The position numbers and the translations under genes were made by a program. Of a stretch of DNA of 64,000 nt, positions 50,941-58,813 are shown piece after piece; within the stretch, counting starts at the first letter, position 1; each line of letters begins with the position of its first letter. The DNA lies in NCBI RefSeq assembly GCF_014196715.1, contig NZ_JACIEF010000003.1, positions 773,874-837,873 on the forward strand. Reading direction: 5' to 3'. The notes under the pieces were generated by a model. That model searched no databases. It saw only the letters and a list, made by a program, of their open reading frames with translations, and was not told where the DNA came from. This stretch comes from Pedobacter zeae. GTDB lineage: Bacteria > Bacteroidota > Bacteroidia > Sphingobacteriales > Sphingobacteriaceae.

Positions 50941-52149
50941 ATGAACCCTTATCAAAAGAAACGCCGCTGGAAGTTTTTCCTTCTCATTTTCGCCATTTTA
51001 ATTGGCATTGCCTCCGTATTTTATACCGATTCTTTTGTAAAAAAAATGGAACGCGAAGAGGCAGATCAGTTTCACCTTTGGGTAAGGATTCAGGAACGGG
51101 CTATGTTTCTTTATGATAATGATGATTATCGTGATGTGGTAGAAACCGTAAGAAAAAATACAAAAACACCGGTAATCATGATCGATTCTGCCGGAATGAT
51201 TACTTCCTTTTTTGGCTTAGACAGCACCAAAACCAATTATCCTGTAGCGGATACTAAACTCACTTACGATAGCTTATACTTTGTACGGCAGTTGAGGCAG
51301 ATGAAAGCCCAGCATCCACCCGACGAAATGAATATTTTTGGCAAAAAATTTAAGGCATACTATCGCGACTCTTTCATTTTAACCCAGTTGAGGTATTTCC
51401 CATACATCCAGATGGGAGTTATCTTCCTTTTCCTTTTAACGGCTTACGCAGCATTCAGTTCTGCAAGGAAAGATGAACAAGACCATGTTTGGGTAGGTTT
51501 GGCCAAAGAAACGGCACACCAGTTAGGCACGCCCCTGTCATCGCTTATGGCCTGGACCGAACTGATGAAATCTAAATTTAATGCAGAGGACGATCCGCTA
51601 ATTGCCGAAATGGAAAACGATATTAAACGATTGGAAATTATTACCGACCGTTTCTCGAAAATTGGTTCAAAACCGATACTGGAAGACCATACCGTTTATA
51701 TCGTGGTGAGCGATTTTATCCGTTATTTTAAGGTTCGTACTTCAGACAAGGTTAAATTCAGCATTACCGGCGATGAACAGGTAAGGGCCATGTTAAATGT
51801 TCCGTTGTTTGATTGGGTGATTGAAAATCTGCTGAAAAATGCGGCAAACGCCATCGAAAACGAAGGTTCGATTTCGGTTAATATCATAGAAAATTTAGCC
51901 AAAGAGCAGGTATTCATTGATGTAAGCGACACCGGAAAAGGTATTCCAAGATCGAAGTTTGATGCGGTTTTTCAGCCCGGCTACACCACCCGTAAACGTG
52001 GTTGGGGCCTGGGTTTATCGCTCACCAAACGGATTGTAGAGAATTACCACAGCGGAGAAATTTTTGTGAAAGACTCTGAACTGGGTAAAGGCACAACTTT
52101 TAGAATAATATTAAAAAGCAGTTTAAGATATGAACCGACCACAGCCTAA
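50941..52149 (+). CDS. Membrane sensor histidine kinase
   Basis: The 402-residue protein has two membrane helices (about 11-30 and 155-173) around a periplasmic domain of roughly 120 residues. A short HisKA-like region follows with the unusual H-box GLAKETAHQLGTPLSSLMAW (His near 193). HATPase then has NLLKNAANAIE, DTGKGIP and GWGLGLSLTKRIV. The HQLGTPLSS variant defines a kinase group common in Bacteroidota. No response regulator is adjacent. It overlaps the DinB gene by 20 nt, so the genes are co-translated. Confidence 0.92.
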   Translation: MNPYQKKRRWKFFLLIFAILIGIASVFYTDSFVKKMEREEADQFHLWVRIQERAMFLYDNDDYRDVVETVRKNTKTPVIMIDSAGMITSFFGLDSTKTNYPVADTKLTYDSLYFVRQLRQMKAQHPPDEMNIFGKKFKAYYRDSFILTQLRYFPYIQMGVIFLFLLTAYAAFSSARKDEQDHVWVGLAKETAHQLGTPLSSLMAWTELMKSKFNAEDDPLIAEMENDIKRLEIITDRFSKIGSKPILEDHTVYIVVSDFIRYFKVRTSDKVKFSITGDEQVRAMLNVPLFDWVIENLLKNAANAIENEGSISVNIIENLAKEQVFIDVSDTGKGIPRSKFDAVFQPGYTTRKRGWGLGLSLTKRIVENYHSGEIFVKDSELGKGTTFRIILKSSLRYEPTTA

Positions 52150-52639
52150 CGAATATCCAACCTGGGGCGAAACCTACATCAGCAAGGTTGACCGCGATAT
52201 TTTCGAAATTTTAAACGAACAGGTAACAAGCATTCCGGCGTTATTCAGGGCTAATGCCGGTAAGGCCAATTACGCTTATGCCGAAGGGAAATGGACGCTT
52301 AAAGAAATGTTGGGCCATATTATCGATACAGAACGTGTATTTGCATACCGCATTACCTGTTTTGCCCGCAACGAGCAACAGCCCCTACCGGGTTTCGATG
52401 AAGACCATTATGTACTCAATGCCCGCTTTGCCGAACGCGAGCTGGAAGATTTAATTGAAGAATTTGCTGCCCTGCGCAAAGCTAACCTGTATCTTTTTAA
52501 ATCGCTAAACGAAGATGAACTGAACCGGAAAGGAATTGCTTCGGGCAGGGAAATTAATGTAAAATCGATCTTATTTATTGTTGGTGGCCACATCATTCAC
52601 CATGTTGGGGTTTTAAAAGAACGTTATCATGTGGTTTAA
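52130..52639 (+). CDS. DinB-family protein
   Basis: The 169-residue protein has the DinB four-helix pattern with the metal histidines in EMLGHIIDTERVFAYRI and GGHIIHHVGVLKERY. These proteins use a zinc or nickel triad; some are thiol transferases and others are unassigned. The start lies within the end of the kinase gene and its end overlaps the thioesterase gene by 11 nt. The three form a tight operon whose common purpose is not clear. Confidence 0.9.
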   Translation: MNRPQPNEYPTWGETYISKVDRDIFEILNEQVTSIPALFRANAGKANYAYAEGKWTLKEMLGHIIDTERVFAYRITCFARNEQQPLPGFDEDHYVLNARFAERELEDLIEEFAALRKANLYLFKSLNEDELNRKGIASGREINVKSILFIVGGHIIHHVGVLKERYHVV

Positions 52640-53051
52640 AGATTTTACTGTTGAAGAGCTGAACAACCGCCCCAAAAACCATATCGGGGCACTGCTCGAT
52701 ATTCAATTTACCGAAATCGGGAAAGATTTTATTACGGGTACCATGCCTGTTGACGAACGTACCCATCAACCTGCGGGTATTTTGCATGGCGGCGCCTCGG
52801 TGGTTTTAGCCGAAACCCTGGGCAGTATAGCCTCTTATATGTGCATCGATCCTGAAAAGTACTTGGCTGTTGGTTTAGAAGTAAATGCCAATCACCTCAG
52901 GCCTGTAAAAAGCGGCCTGGTAAAGGGCATTTGCAAACCACTGCACATAGGTGCCAAAACCCAGGTTTGGGAAATTAAAATTTACGATGAGCGAGGCAAA
53001 ATGAACTGCATAAGCCGGTTAACAGTGGCTATAATTGTTAAGCCGCAGTAA
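52629..53051 (+). CDS. Hotdog-fold thioesterase (PaaI/MenI-like)
   Basis: The 140-residue protein has the PaaI-type signature DERTHQPAGILHGGASVVLAE, with the HGG loop and the catalytic Glu that follows in LAETLGS. Then come LEVNANHLRPVKSGLVKGIC and KTQVWEIKIYDERGKMNC. Related enzymes hydrolyse acyl-CoA esters such as DHNA-CoA in menaquinone synthesis; no other men gene is present here, so the substrate is uncertain. It is the last gene of an overlapping operon with DinB and the kinase. Confidence 0.92.
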   Translation: MWFKDFTVEELNNRPKNHIGALLDIQFTEIGKDFITGTMPVDERTHQPAGILHGGASVVLAETLGSIASYMCIDPEKYLAVGLEVNANHLRPVKSGLVKGICKPLHIGAKTQVWEIKIYDERGKMNCISRLTVAIIVKPQ

Positions 53052-53059
53052 ACCGCGGC

Positions 53060-54160
53060 CTACTTACCTTTTACCGTTGCGTTTATAACCAGCTTTGCTA
53101 TATTTTCGGCCGGCAAAGTGGGCGAATTGCAGTCGCAGTTGGTGAGGGCAACTACATAAATATCTTCGCCAGGGACATAAACGCCCATGCTTTTAAATCC
53201 AAATATACTGCCACCATGTGCCCTTACCGTTAAACCGCCAAGCTCTTTAATGTGCCAGCCGTAACCGTAATTAACCGGTTCGCCATTATTTAGTTTATAG
53301 CGCGAAAATGCTTTAGTAGTTTCGGCTGCGTTTAGCAGGTTATTTTGGCTTAAGGCATTCTGCCATTTCAGTAAATCGCCCAATGTAGACATTAAAGCCC
53401 CTGATGCAAAGGGGACGCTAAAACTAATGGCTGTTTTGTTTACGTAGCCATTCTCCTTTTTCTGGTAGCCATAAGCTCGGTTATAGATCACTTGCCGATC
53501 GCTGGCATAATAAGAATGATCCATGCCAAGCGGGGCAAAAATATGTTGCCGAATAAAATCGGCATAAGCCTCGCCCGAAACCTGCTCTATCAAGTAGCCC
53601 AACAACACATAACCTGAGTTATTGTAGTCAAAACGTTCGCCAGGGGCAAAATCAACGGGCTCATTCTTAAAAAAATCGACCATCATTTTAGGTGTCATCT
53701 CTTTTTGAGCTATCCCCGCCAGTGTCTTCATTTTGGTGAAATCTTTGATGCCCGAAGTATGTGTAAGCAAATGGTGTATGGTTATTTTATCGCCACCCGG
53801 ATAGTCGGGAATGTATTTCGAGAGGTAATCGCTTACCTTTAATTTACCTTGTTGTTCTAAAAGCAATACCGCAACGGCAGTAAATTGCTTGGTCATAGAA
53901 CCCAACTGAAAAATACTTTCGGTAGTAAGGTTAACACCCAGTTCGAGGTTGGCCCTTCCAAAAGCTTTCTGGTAAATTACCTTTCCTTTTTGGGCAACCA
54001 TAAATGCCCCTCCAGGTCCTTGCAGATCGGGCATTGCGGCCATAATTAAACTATCGATCTGATTATTCAACTTTTGGGCCTTGACTACTGCCGGCATAAG
54101 CAGGCAGCAGACAAATATGGCAAGAAAGCCCTTAAGAATTTTAACCTGCTTCGTTTTCAT
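53060..54160 (-). CDS. Serine hydrolase of the beta-lactamase / penicillin-binding type
   Basis: The 366-residue exported protein has a signal peptide ending near VKAQ (about 29). The active-site SxxK is in FQLGSMTKQFTAVAVLL, the Tyr motif is YNNSGYVLLGYLIEQ and the third box HGGSIFG. This matches class C beta-lactamase-like esterases and D-aminopeptidases (Pfam Beta-lactamase). Such proteins in Bacteroidota are mostly not antibiotic enzymes. It is convergent with the thioesterase gene, with only 8 bp between the stops. Confidence 0.92.
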   Translation of the reverse strand: MKTKQVKILKGFLAIFVCCLLMPAVVKAQKLNNQIDSLIMAAMPDLQGPGGAFMVAQKGKVIYQKAFGRANLELGVNLTTESIFQLGSMTKQFTAVAVLLLEQQGKLKVSDYLSKYIPDYPGGDKITIHHLLTHTSGIKDFTKMKTLAGIAQKEMTPKMMVDFFKNEPVDFAPGERFDYNNSGYVLLGYLIEQVSGEAYADFIRQHIFAPLGMDHSYYASDRQVIYNRAYGYQKKENGYVNKTAISFSVPFASGALMSTLGDLLKWQNALSQNNLLNAAETTKAFSRYKLNNGEPVNYGYGWHIKELGGLTVRAHGGSIFGFKSMGVYVPGEDIYVVALTNCDCNSPTLPAENIAKLVINATVKGK

Positions 54161-54172
54161 CCTTAAAACCGA

Positions 54173-54535
54173 TTAGAATTTATCTTTCTCAATCGCTTTC
54201 TTTTCAATGACGAACGAAGTAATTAGGCCTAATCCACCGAAAATCCCGAGGCAACCAAAGTAGATGGCAACCGATTGCCCTTCCTCGTTGTTCGTCATAT
54301 CGCTACCAAATAATCCCCTAACGGTAAAGAGTGCTACCAGCAAACCAATACCCAAGCCCACCAGCAATAAACCAAATTTTAAACTTAAATAGGGTTTTGG
54401 TGCCGATTTACCAACCCCCGGATTGAGTCCGCGCTCAATCATCGCCATTTTCTCTTTGTTCGATAAATAACGGATGCCGAATACCATGGCGAATGCGCCT
54501 AAAAAAAGTGAAATGGGAACTAATATACCTTCCAT
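54173..54535 (-). CDS. Small membrane protein, DUF6249-like
   Basis: From the ATG at 54535 (MEGILVPISLFLGAFAMVFG) the protein has 120 residues; a longer frame to 54610 would put 25 polar residues before the first helix and is less likely. It has three hydrophobic segments (about 4-22, 51-71 and 89-108) and the loop RYLSNKEKMAMIERGLNPG, which fits DUF6249-type proteins. These are often linked to ECF sigma systems, but none is adjacent. It is 12 nt upstream of the serine hydrolase gene and may be co-transcribed. Confidence 0.75.
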   Translation of the reverse strand: MEGILVPISLFLGAFAMVFGIRYLSNKEKMAMIERGLNPGVGKSAPKPYLSLKFGLLLVGLGIGLLVALFTVRGLFGSDMTNNEEGQSVAIYFGCLGIFGGLGLITSFVIEKKAIEKDKF

Positions 54536-54672
54536 GATGATAATTTTTAATGTATAAATATTTTGTTTCTTATTTATTTGAACCGTGTTCTGTATGGTAA
54601 GACTACACACTTTTTAATCAGGTTACACCCTTTGAAAAAAAATCGATAGCTTTATCACACATTCAAAAAACC

Positions 54673-55239
54673 TTGTACAATCAGTTAAAAAATATAGAGA
54701 TCCTTAAACCGCTCAGTGACGAAGCTTTAGAGAAGTTAGCTGCAGTTTCCAAACTGGTCGAACATCCGAAAGGAACAATTCTCATCAATGCAGATAAAAT
54801 TGAACCTGATTTCTATATTCTTGAAAATGGTATTGCCAGGGCTTATTCTGACGGTGAAAACCAGCAGATAACCTTTTGGTTTGGACAAAGCGGCGCTGTT
54901 CTTTTTTCTTTTAACAGCTATATTAATAACAGCCCCGGATATGAGAATGTTGAACTTTTAGAGAATAGCCGTTTAATTCAAATCAGGTTAACCGATCTTT
55001 TTTTGCTCTACGACCAACATTTGGAAATTGCCAATTGGGGTAGAAAAATTGCGGAACAGGAGCTGATTGCCACTGAAAGAAGGTTAATCGACAGGGCTTT
55101 TAAAGGCGCGGCAGAACGTTATCAGGAATTTGTGGCACAATCGCCCGAGCTGATAAAACGTATAGCTTTAAAGCACATTGCCTCCTACCTTGGTGTAACA
55201 CAGGTTACCTTAAGCCGCATCAGGGCCATGTGCAAATAA
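54673..55239 (+). CDS. Crp/Fnr-family regulator, TTG start
   Basis: The 188-residue protein has a cyclic-nucleotide-binding-like beta-roll (residues about 20-110: EHPKGTILINADKIEPDFYI, LENGIARAYS). A C-terminal helical part ends LKHIASYLGVTQVTLSRIRA, the HTH. It starts with TTG at 54673 and no in-frame ATG comes before the domain. The roll lacks the full cAMP phosphate-binding cassette, as is usual for Bacteroidota members, so the effector is unknown. The SMR transporter gene behind it has its own -7 box. Confidence 0.9.
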   Translation: MYNQLKNIEILKPLSDEALEKLAAVSKLVEHPKGTILINADKIEPDFYILENGIARAYSDGENQQITFWFGQSGAVLFSFNSYINNSPGYENVELLENSRLIQIRLTDLFLLYDQHLEIANWGRKIAEQELIATERRLIDRAFKGAAERYQEFVAQSPELIKRIALKHIASYLGVTQVTLSRIRAMCK

Positions 55240-55265
55240 ATTCATTTTTTAACATATGTAAAATG

Positions 55266-55292
55266 TTGCCCGGTAAATGAGCTGTAGTTTTG
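55266..55292 (+). promoter_or_regulatory. Promoter of the SMR transporter gene (TTG / TAGTTTTG)
   Basis: TAGTTTTG (55285-55292) is an exact TAnnTTTG. TTG at 55266-55268 stands 16 bp upstream, slightly short for the -33 partner. The ATG follows 16 nt after the -7 box. Confidence 0.55.
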
Positions 55293-55308
55293 CAGAAATA
55301 AATTTATT

Positions 55309-55629
55309 ATGAACTGGATTATCTTAATTATTGCCGGCCTTTTTGAAGTGGGTTTTACCACCTGCCTTAAATTATCGAACAATTTCTCGAATGTAAAATG
55401 GAGCGGGGCTTTTTTTGTATGCATCGTTTTAAGCTTCCTGTTGCTAAACAAAGCTGCCCAAACCTTGCCGATGGGAACGGCTTATGCCGTTTGGACGGGT
55501 ATCGGAGCAGTAGGAACAGTAATCATCGGGATCTTTTACTTTAATGAACCCGCAACCTTCTGGCGGATATTTTTCATCTGCACCCTCATCGGTTCCATTG
55601 CCGGCCTAAAGTTTTTCGCTTCGCATTAA
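55309..55629 (+). CDS. Small multidrug resistance (SMR) transporter, SugE/Gdx type
   Basis: The 106-residue protein has four membrane helices. Helix 1 carries the essential Glu in LIIAGLFEVGFTTCLKLSN, and LPMGTAYAVWTGIGAVGTVI is the family signature of the third helix. The sequence fits the SugE/Gdx branch, whose natural substrate in other bacteria is guanidinium and some quaternary ammonium compounds. No guanidine riboswitch was recognised in the short leader. It may be paired with the Crp-type regulator upstream. Confidence 0.9.
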   Translation: MNWIILIIAGLFEVGFTTCLKLSNNFSNVKWSGAFFVCIVLSFLLLNKAAQTLPMGTAYAVWTGIGAVGTVIIGIFYFNEPATFWRIFFICTLIGSIAGLKFFASH

Positions 55630-55692
55630 TGGATAGCGGCAAACCCGGGCTTGCTGGCCAAGACGATTTTCTAGCTTTGCACCGCACAGACG

Positions 55693-56672
55693 TTGTTCAT
55701 AAACCTGATGGAAGCGGCAGCCCCGAAGCATGAGGGCTACAGCGAACAGCAGGGCTGCACACTCCGACGAAAAGCTGCCCTTTCATTTCCAGATCATCAA
55801 AAATATAGAGCGGTTTTATCCTTTTGGAGCGCAAGGTCTGTGCTAAAAACAACGAGGTACCCGTGTTACGCTTGTACGCTTCGGCCGCTGCGCTGGCCTG
55901 CAGGGTACCGCTTCACCCAGGGCTAAAAGGCAAACACCGTATTTCATTTCTCAGGTTTGCATAGCGCACTAACATTGTTCATAAACCTGACGGAAGCGGC
56001 AGCCCCGAAGCATGAGGGCTACAGCGAACAGCAGGGCAGCACACTCCGATGAATAGCTGCCCTTTCGTTTCCAAATCAAAAATAATATAGAGCGGTTTAT
56101 CCTTTTGGAGCGCAGGTCCTGTGCTAAAAACAACGAGGTACCCGTGTTACGCTTCGGCTGCTGCGCTGGCCTGCAGGGTACCGCTTCATCCAGGGCTAAA
56201 AGGCAAACACCGTACTTCATTTCTCAGGTTTGCATAGCGCACAAACATTGTTCATAAACCTGATGGAAGCGGCAGCCCCGAAGCATGAGGGCTACAGCGA
56301 ACAGCAGGGCTGCACACTCCGATGAAACGCTGCCCTTTCGTTTCCAGATCATCAAAAATATAGAGCGGTTTTATCCTTTTGGAGCGCAAGGCCTGTGCTA
56401 AAAACAACGAGGTACCCGTGTACGCTTCGGCTGCTGCGCTGGCCTGCAGGGTACCGCTTCATCCAGGGCTAAATGGCAAACACCCTATTTCATTTCTCAG
56501 GTTTGCATAGCGCACTAACATTGTTCATAAACCTGATGGAAGCGGCAGCCCCGAAGCATGAGGGCTACAGCGAACAGCAGGGCTGCACACTCCGATGAAT
56601 AGCTGCCCTTTCGTTTCCAGATCATCAAAAATATAGAGCGGTTTTATCCTTTTGCAGCGCAAGGCCTGTGCT
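55693..56672. repeat. Tandem array of about 3.5 copies of a 273-282 bp GC-rich unit
   Basis: The phrase TTGTTCATAAACCTGA begins at 55693, 55975, 56248 and 56521, giving periods of 282, 273 and 273; the fourth copy breaks off at about 56672. Each unit has GCAGCCC/GGGCTGC (or AGGGCAGC/GCTGCCCT, for example 56033-56040 with 56056-56063) and a GGTACCC/GGGTACC inverted pair. Unit 1 differs from unit 2 mainly by about 9 extra bases near 55870. Copies are nearly identical, so the array is young or kept uniform. I see no convincing gene; open frames on either strand shift between copies. Confidence 0.93.
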
Positions 56673-56710
56673 GTCCACATTATTTCAATAACAATCATCT
56701 CCTTTAATGA

Positions 56711-56726
56711 TGTTTCACGTGTAACC
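56711..56726. promoter_or_regulatory. parS-like palindrome (ParB site candidate)
   Basis: TGTTTCACGTGTAACC matches the widely conserved parS consensus TGTTTCACGTGAAACA at 14 of 16 positions, including the central TTTCACGTG. It lies between the tandem array and the sigma-factor gene, 33 bp before the latter's ATG. It could also be an operator of that gene. Confidence 0.45.
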
Positions 56727-56758
56727 TGCGTATCTTTAATGTAGTCTTACCACTAAAG

Positions 56759-57340
56759 ATGGAGCAAAAACTTACAGATTTAGAGCTGATCCAAAATATA
56801 TTGGCGGGTGAAACCGCCCAGTATGCTTTGCTGGTGAAACGCCATCAGCGCTTTGTATTTACGCTTGCATTAAGATTTTCGAAAAATCGCGAAGATGCTG
56901 AAGAAATAGCCCAGGATTGCTTTGTTAAAGCTTATAAAGCGCTGGGCACGTTTAAACAGACTTCAAAATTCAGCACCTGGCTTTACACCATTACCTATAC
57001 CACAGCCATGACTTTTTTGAGGAAAAAGCGGTTAGATACAAATTCCATCCACGATGAAGAGACATTTTTGGAACTCGAAAACCATACCTCGAGCTTAAAT
57101 GCCAATGACTATGAAAAACAAGATGGCCACACTTTTTTAAACCGGGCCATTAACCAGTTGATGCCAGATGATGCAGCCATTATCACCCTGTTTTATAAAG
57201 GCGAACAGAGCCTTGAAGAAATTGGCGAAACACTGCACATGGAACCGAATACCATAAAAGTAAAATTGCACCGGGCAAGGCAAAGACTTAAAGAAAAATT
57301 ACAAAATTTGTTAAAAGATGAAGTAAAGGAGTTACTATGA
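56759..57340 (+). CDS. ECF-type RNA polymerase sigma factor
   Basis: The 193-residue protein has region 2 (LALRFSKNREDAEEIAQDCF, VKAYKALGTFKQTSKFSTWL, YTITYTTAMTFLRKKR) and region 4 (INQLMPDDAAIITLFYKGEQ, SLEEIGETLHMEPNTIKVKL, HRARQRLKEKL). A TATCTTTA box at 56731-56738 is close to the -7 consensus. The next gene starts inside its stop codon (ATGA overlap), so the two are translated together. It is the third sigma factor of this type in the window. Confidence 0.93.
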   Translation: MEQKLTDLELIQNILAGETAQYALLVKRHQRFVFTLALRFSKNREDAEEIAQDCFVKAYKALGTFKQTSKFSTWLYTITYTTAMTFLRKKRLDTNSIHDEETFLELENHTSSLNANDYEKQDGHTFLNRAINQLMPDDAAIITLFYKGEQSLEEIGETLHMEPNTIKVKLHRARQRLKEKLQNLLKDEVKELL

Positions 57341-57813
57341 ATACGATAGAACAACAGCTTTGGGAGTATATAGACGGCACTTTGGATGAAACGACAAAAA
57401 AAACCGTTGAGGAAAAGATTATGTCTGATCCGGAAATTAAAACGCAATATGAAGATCTTTTAAAACTGAATTCGGTTTTAGGAACCCTTGATCTGGATGA
57501 ACCATCCATGTCTTTCACACGGAATGTAATGGAAAGTGTATCCACATTGCCGGCACCGGTAGCCATGAAGACACAGGTTGATAAAAAAATTATCTATTGC
57601 ATTGGTGGCTTCTTCGTGATCTCGTTACTTGCCCTGTTTGGCTATGTGCTTTACCATTCGAACATAAGTATGCCTAAATTTAACGTTAACCTGAACTATA
57701 ATTTAGATCAGTACATTACCCCTACAGTGCTATATAGCTTTTTATTTTTCGACCTGGTAATAGGTCTGGTATTTCTTGACCTATTTTTGAGGAAAAGGAT
57801 AAGCAAACATTAA
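57337..57813 (+). CDS. Putative membrane anti-sigma factor
   Basis: The 158-residue protein has a cytoplasmic start IEQQLWEYIDGTLDETTKKT, VEEKIMSDPEIKTQYEDLLK that resembles the helical part of anti-sigma proteins but lacks the zinc-binding His/Cys set. Two membrane helices follow (about 83-103 and 128-150). The ATGA overlap with the sigma gene is the usual arrangement for such pairs, and the assignment rests mostly on that. The short segment between the helices leaves little room for a periplasmic sensor. Confidence 0.75.
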   Translation: MNTIEQQLWEYIDGTLDETTKKTVEEKIMSDPEIKTQYEDLLKLNSVLGTLDLDEPSMSFTRNVMESVSTLPAPVAMKTQVDKKIIYCIGGFFVISLLALFGYVLYHSNISMPKFNVNLNYNLDQYITPTVLYSFLFFDLVIGLVFLDLFLRKRISKH

Positions 57814-57900
57814 AGCCTGGCCTGCATACGCCTGCAGATTAAGCTGATTTACAAAGATTTATTTTGACCTCTGTATTTTCTGCGAAGTCTGCGGGAAACT

Positions 57901-58428
57901 TTAACCCAGTTTTTTAAGGATTTCCAATCCTTCGGGCCACTCCCCGAAACCTGAACGGGCATTAATATGACCGGAGGCTCCAACATTGATGAATTCGCTG
58001 CCCCAGTTTTTGGCGAAAAATTCAGCCCTTTCCAGTGTCACCCATTCATCATTTGTACTGGCTACCAAAATGGTTTTAAAGTTGATTTTATCCAAAGGTA
58101 CGCCATCAAAACCAGGTGTATCAAAATTATACTTTGGGGCTTCTATATCACTTGGGGCAACCAATAAAGCTCCCTTAATTTTCTTTTTGTAGGCTTTTGC
58201 CCAATTGGCAATGGCCACACAACCCAAACTATGACCAATTAAAACCACATGATCCAGGTGATATGAGTGGAGTGCCGATTCTATGGTTTCAATCCAATCC
58301 TGATTGGATGGCGCATCCCATTCCTTTTGATTAATGCGGATAAAATTATCGCCTGATTTTTCGAAGTAAGTTTGCCAATGATCCGGACCTGAATTGCCTA
58401 AACCCGGAATAATAAAGTAAGTGGTCAT
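57901..58428 (-). CDS. RBBP9/YdeN-type alpha/beta hydrolase
   Basis: From the ATG at 58428 (MTTYFIIPGLGNSGPDHWQT) the protein has 175 residues; the longer frame to 58497 adds an unlikely hydrophobic 23-residue start that overlaps the terminator of the cold-shock gene. The nucleophile Ser is in LIGHSLGCVAIANWA, the acid in ASTNDEWV and the His in GASGHINARSGFGEWPEG. This is the RBBP9/YdeN family of small serine hydrolases, whose substrates are mostly unknown. It is monocistronic. Confidence 0.9.
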   Translation of the reverse strand: MTTYFIIPGLGNSGPDHWQTYFEKSGDNFIRINQKEWDAPSNQDWIETIESALHSYHLDHVVLIGHSLGCVAIANWAKAYKKKIKGALLVAPSDIEAPKYNFDTPGFDGVPLDKINFKTILVASTNDEWVTLERAEFFAKNWGSEFINVGASGHINARSGFGEWPEGLEILKKLG

Positions 58429-58464
58429 AAAATTAAAAACGGATAGCTTTACTACGTACAAAAT

Positions 58465-58494
58465 AAAAAAGGCTGCCATCGCAAGAAAGCAGCC
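58465..58494 (-). terminator. Intrinsic terminator of the cold-shock gene
   Basis: GGCTGC (58471-58476) and GCAGCC (58489-58494) form a 6-bp stem. On the minus strand TTTTTT follows. It lies 24 nt after the csp stop. Confidence 0.75.
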
Positions 58495-58517
58495 CATCTG
58501 AAAATATGATAAATAAA

Positions 58518-58709
58518 TTAAATTACTTTCACATTAACGGCATTTAAGCCTTTTTTACCGTTAGCAACTTCGTACTGTACTTTGTCGTTTTCACGGATTT
58601 CGTCGATAAGACCTGTTGAATGAACAAAAATTTCGCTATCGCCATTCGCAGGGATGATAAAGCCAAAACCTTTAGTTACATTGAAGAATTTTACTGTGCC
58701 TTCTTGCAT
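58518..58709 (-). CDS. Cold-shock domain protein
   Basis: From the ATG at 58709 (MQEGTVKFFNVTKGFGFIIP) the protein has 63 residues, the normal CspA size; the open frame further upstream (to 58763) is the leader read through. RNP1 KGFGFI and RNP2 EIFVHST are present. It binds single-stranded RNA/DNA and melts mRNA structure in the cold. The AT-rich leader (58710-58800) has the position of a csp 5' UTR, but I could not derive a specific fold. Confidence 0.95.
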   Translation of the reverse strand: MQEGTVKFFNVTKGFGFIIPANGDSEIFVHSTGLIDEIRENDKVQYEVANGKKGLNAVNVKVI

Positions 58710-58813
58710 TGTATTAAATATTAAAATTAAGAATGCAAGGTAAGTTTTAATTTTTAAAATCAAAATAAATTTTTAACATTTTTTAACATTAAAAATTTGT
58801 AAATACCAGATTA

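Noticed and set aside
53060..54160. True antibiotic-resistance beta-lactamase
   Set aside because: The SxxK and Tyr motifs only define the wide serine-hydrolase family; nothing points to a known resistance enzyme, and such genes are common housekeeping genes in this phylum.
55693..55926. Open frame of 77 residues on the plus strand within the tandem array (and 55969-56220 on the minus strand)
   Set aside because: The frames lie within repeat units, do not recur with the same start and stop in the other copies, and have repeat-like composition. I see no support for a protein.
55693..56672. CRISPR array
   Set aside because: The period of 273-282 bp, the near-identity of whole units and the lack of distinct spacers exclude a CRISPR; no cas gene is seen.
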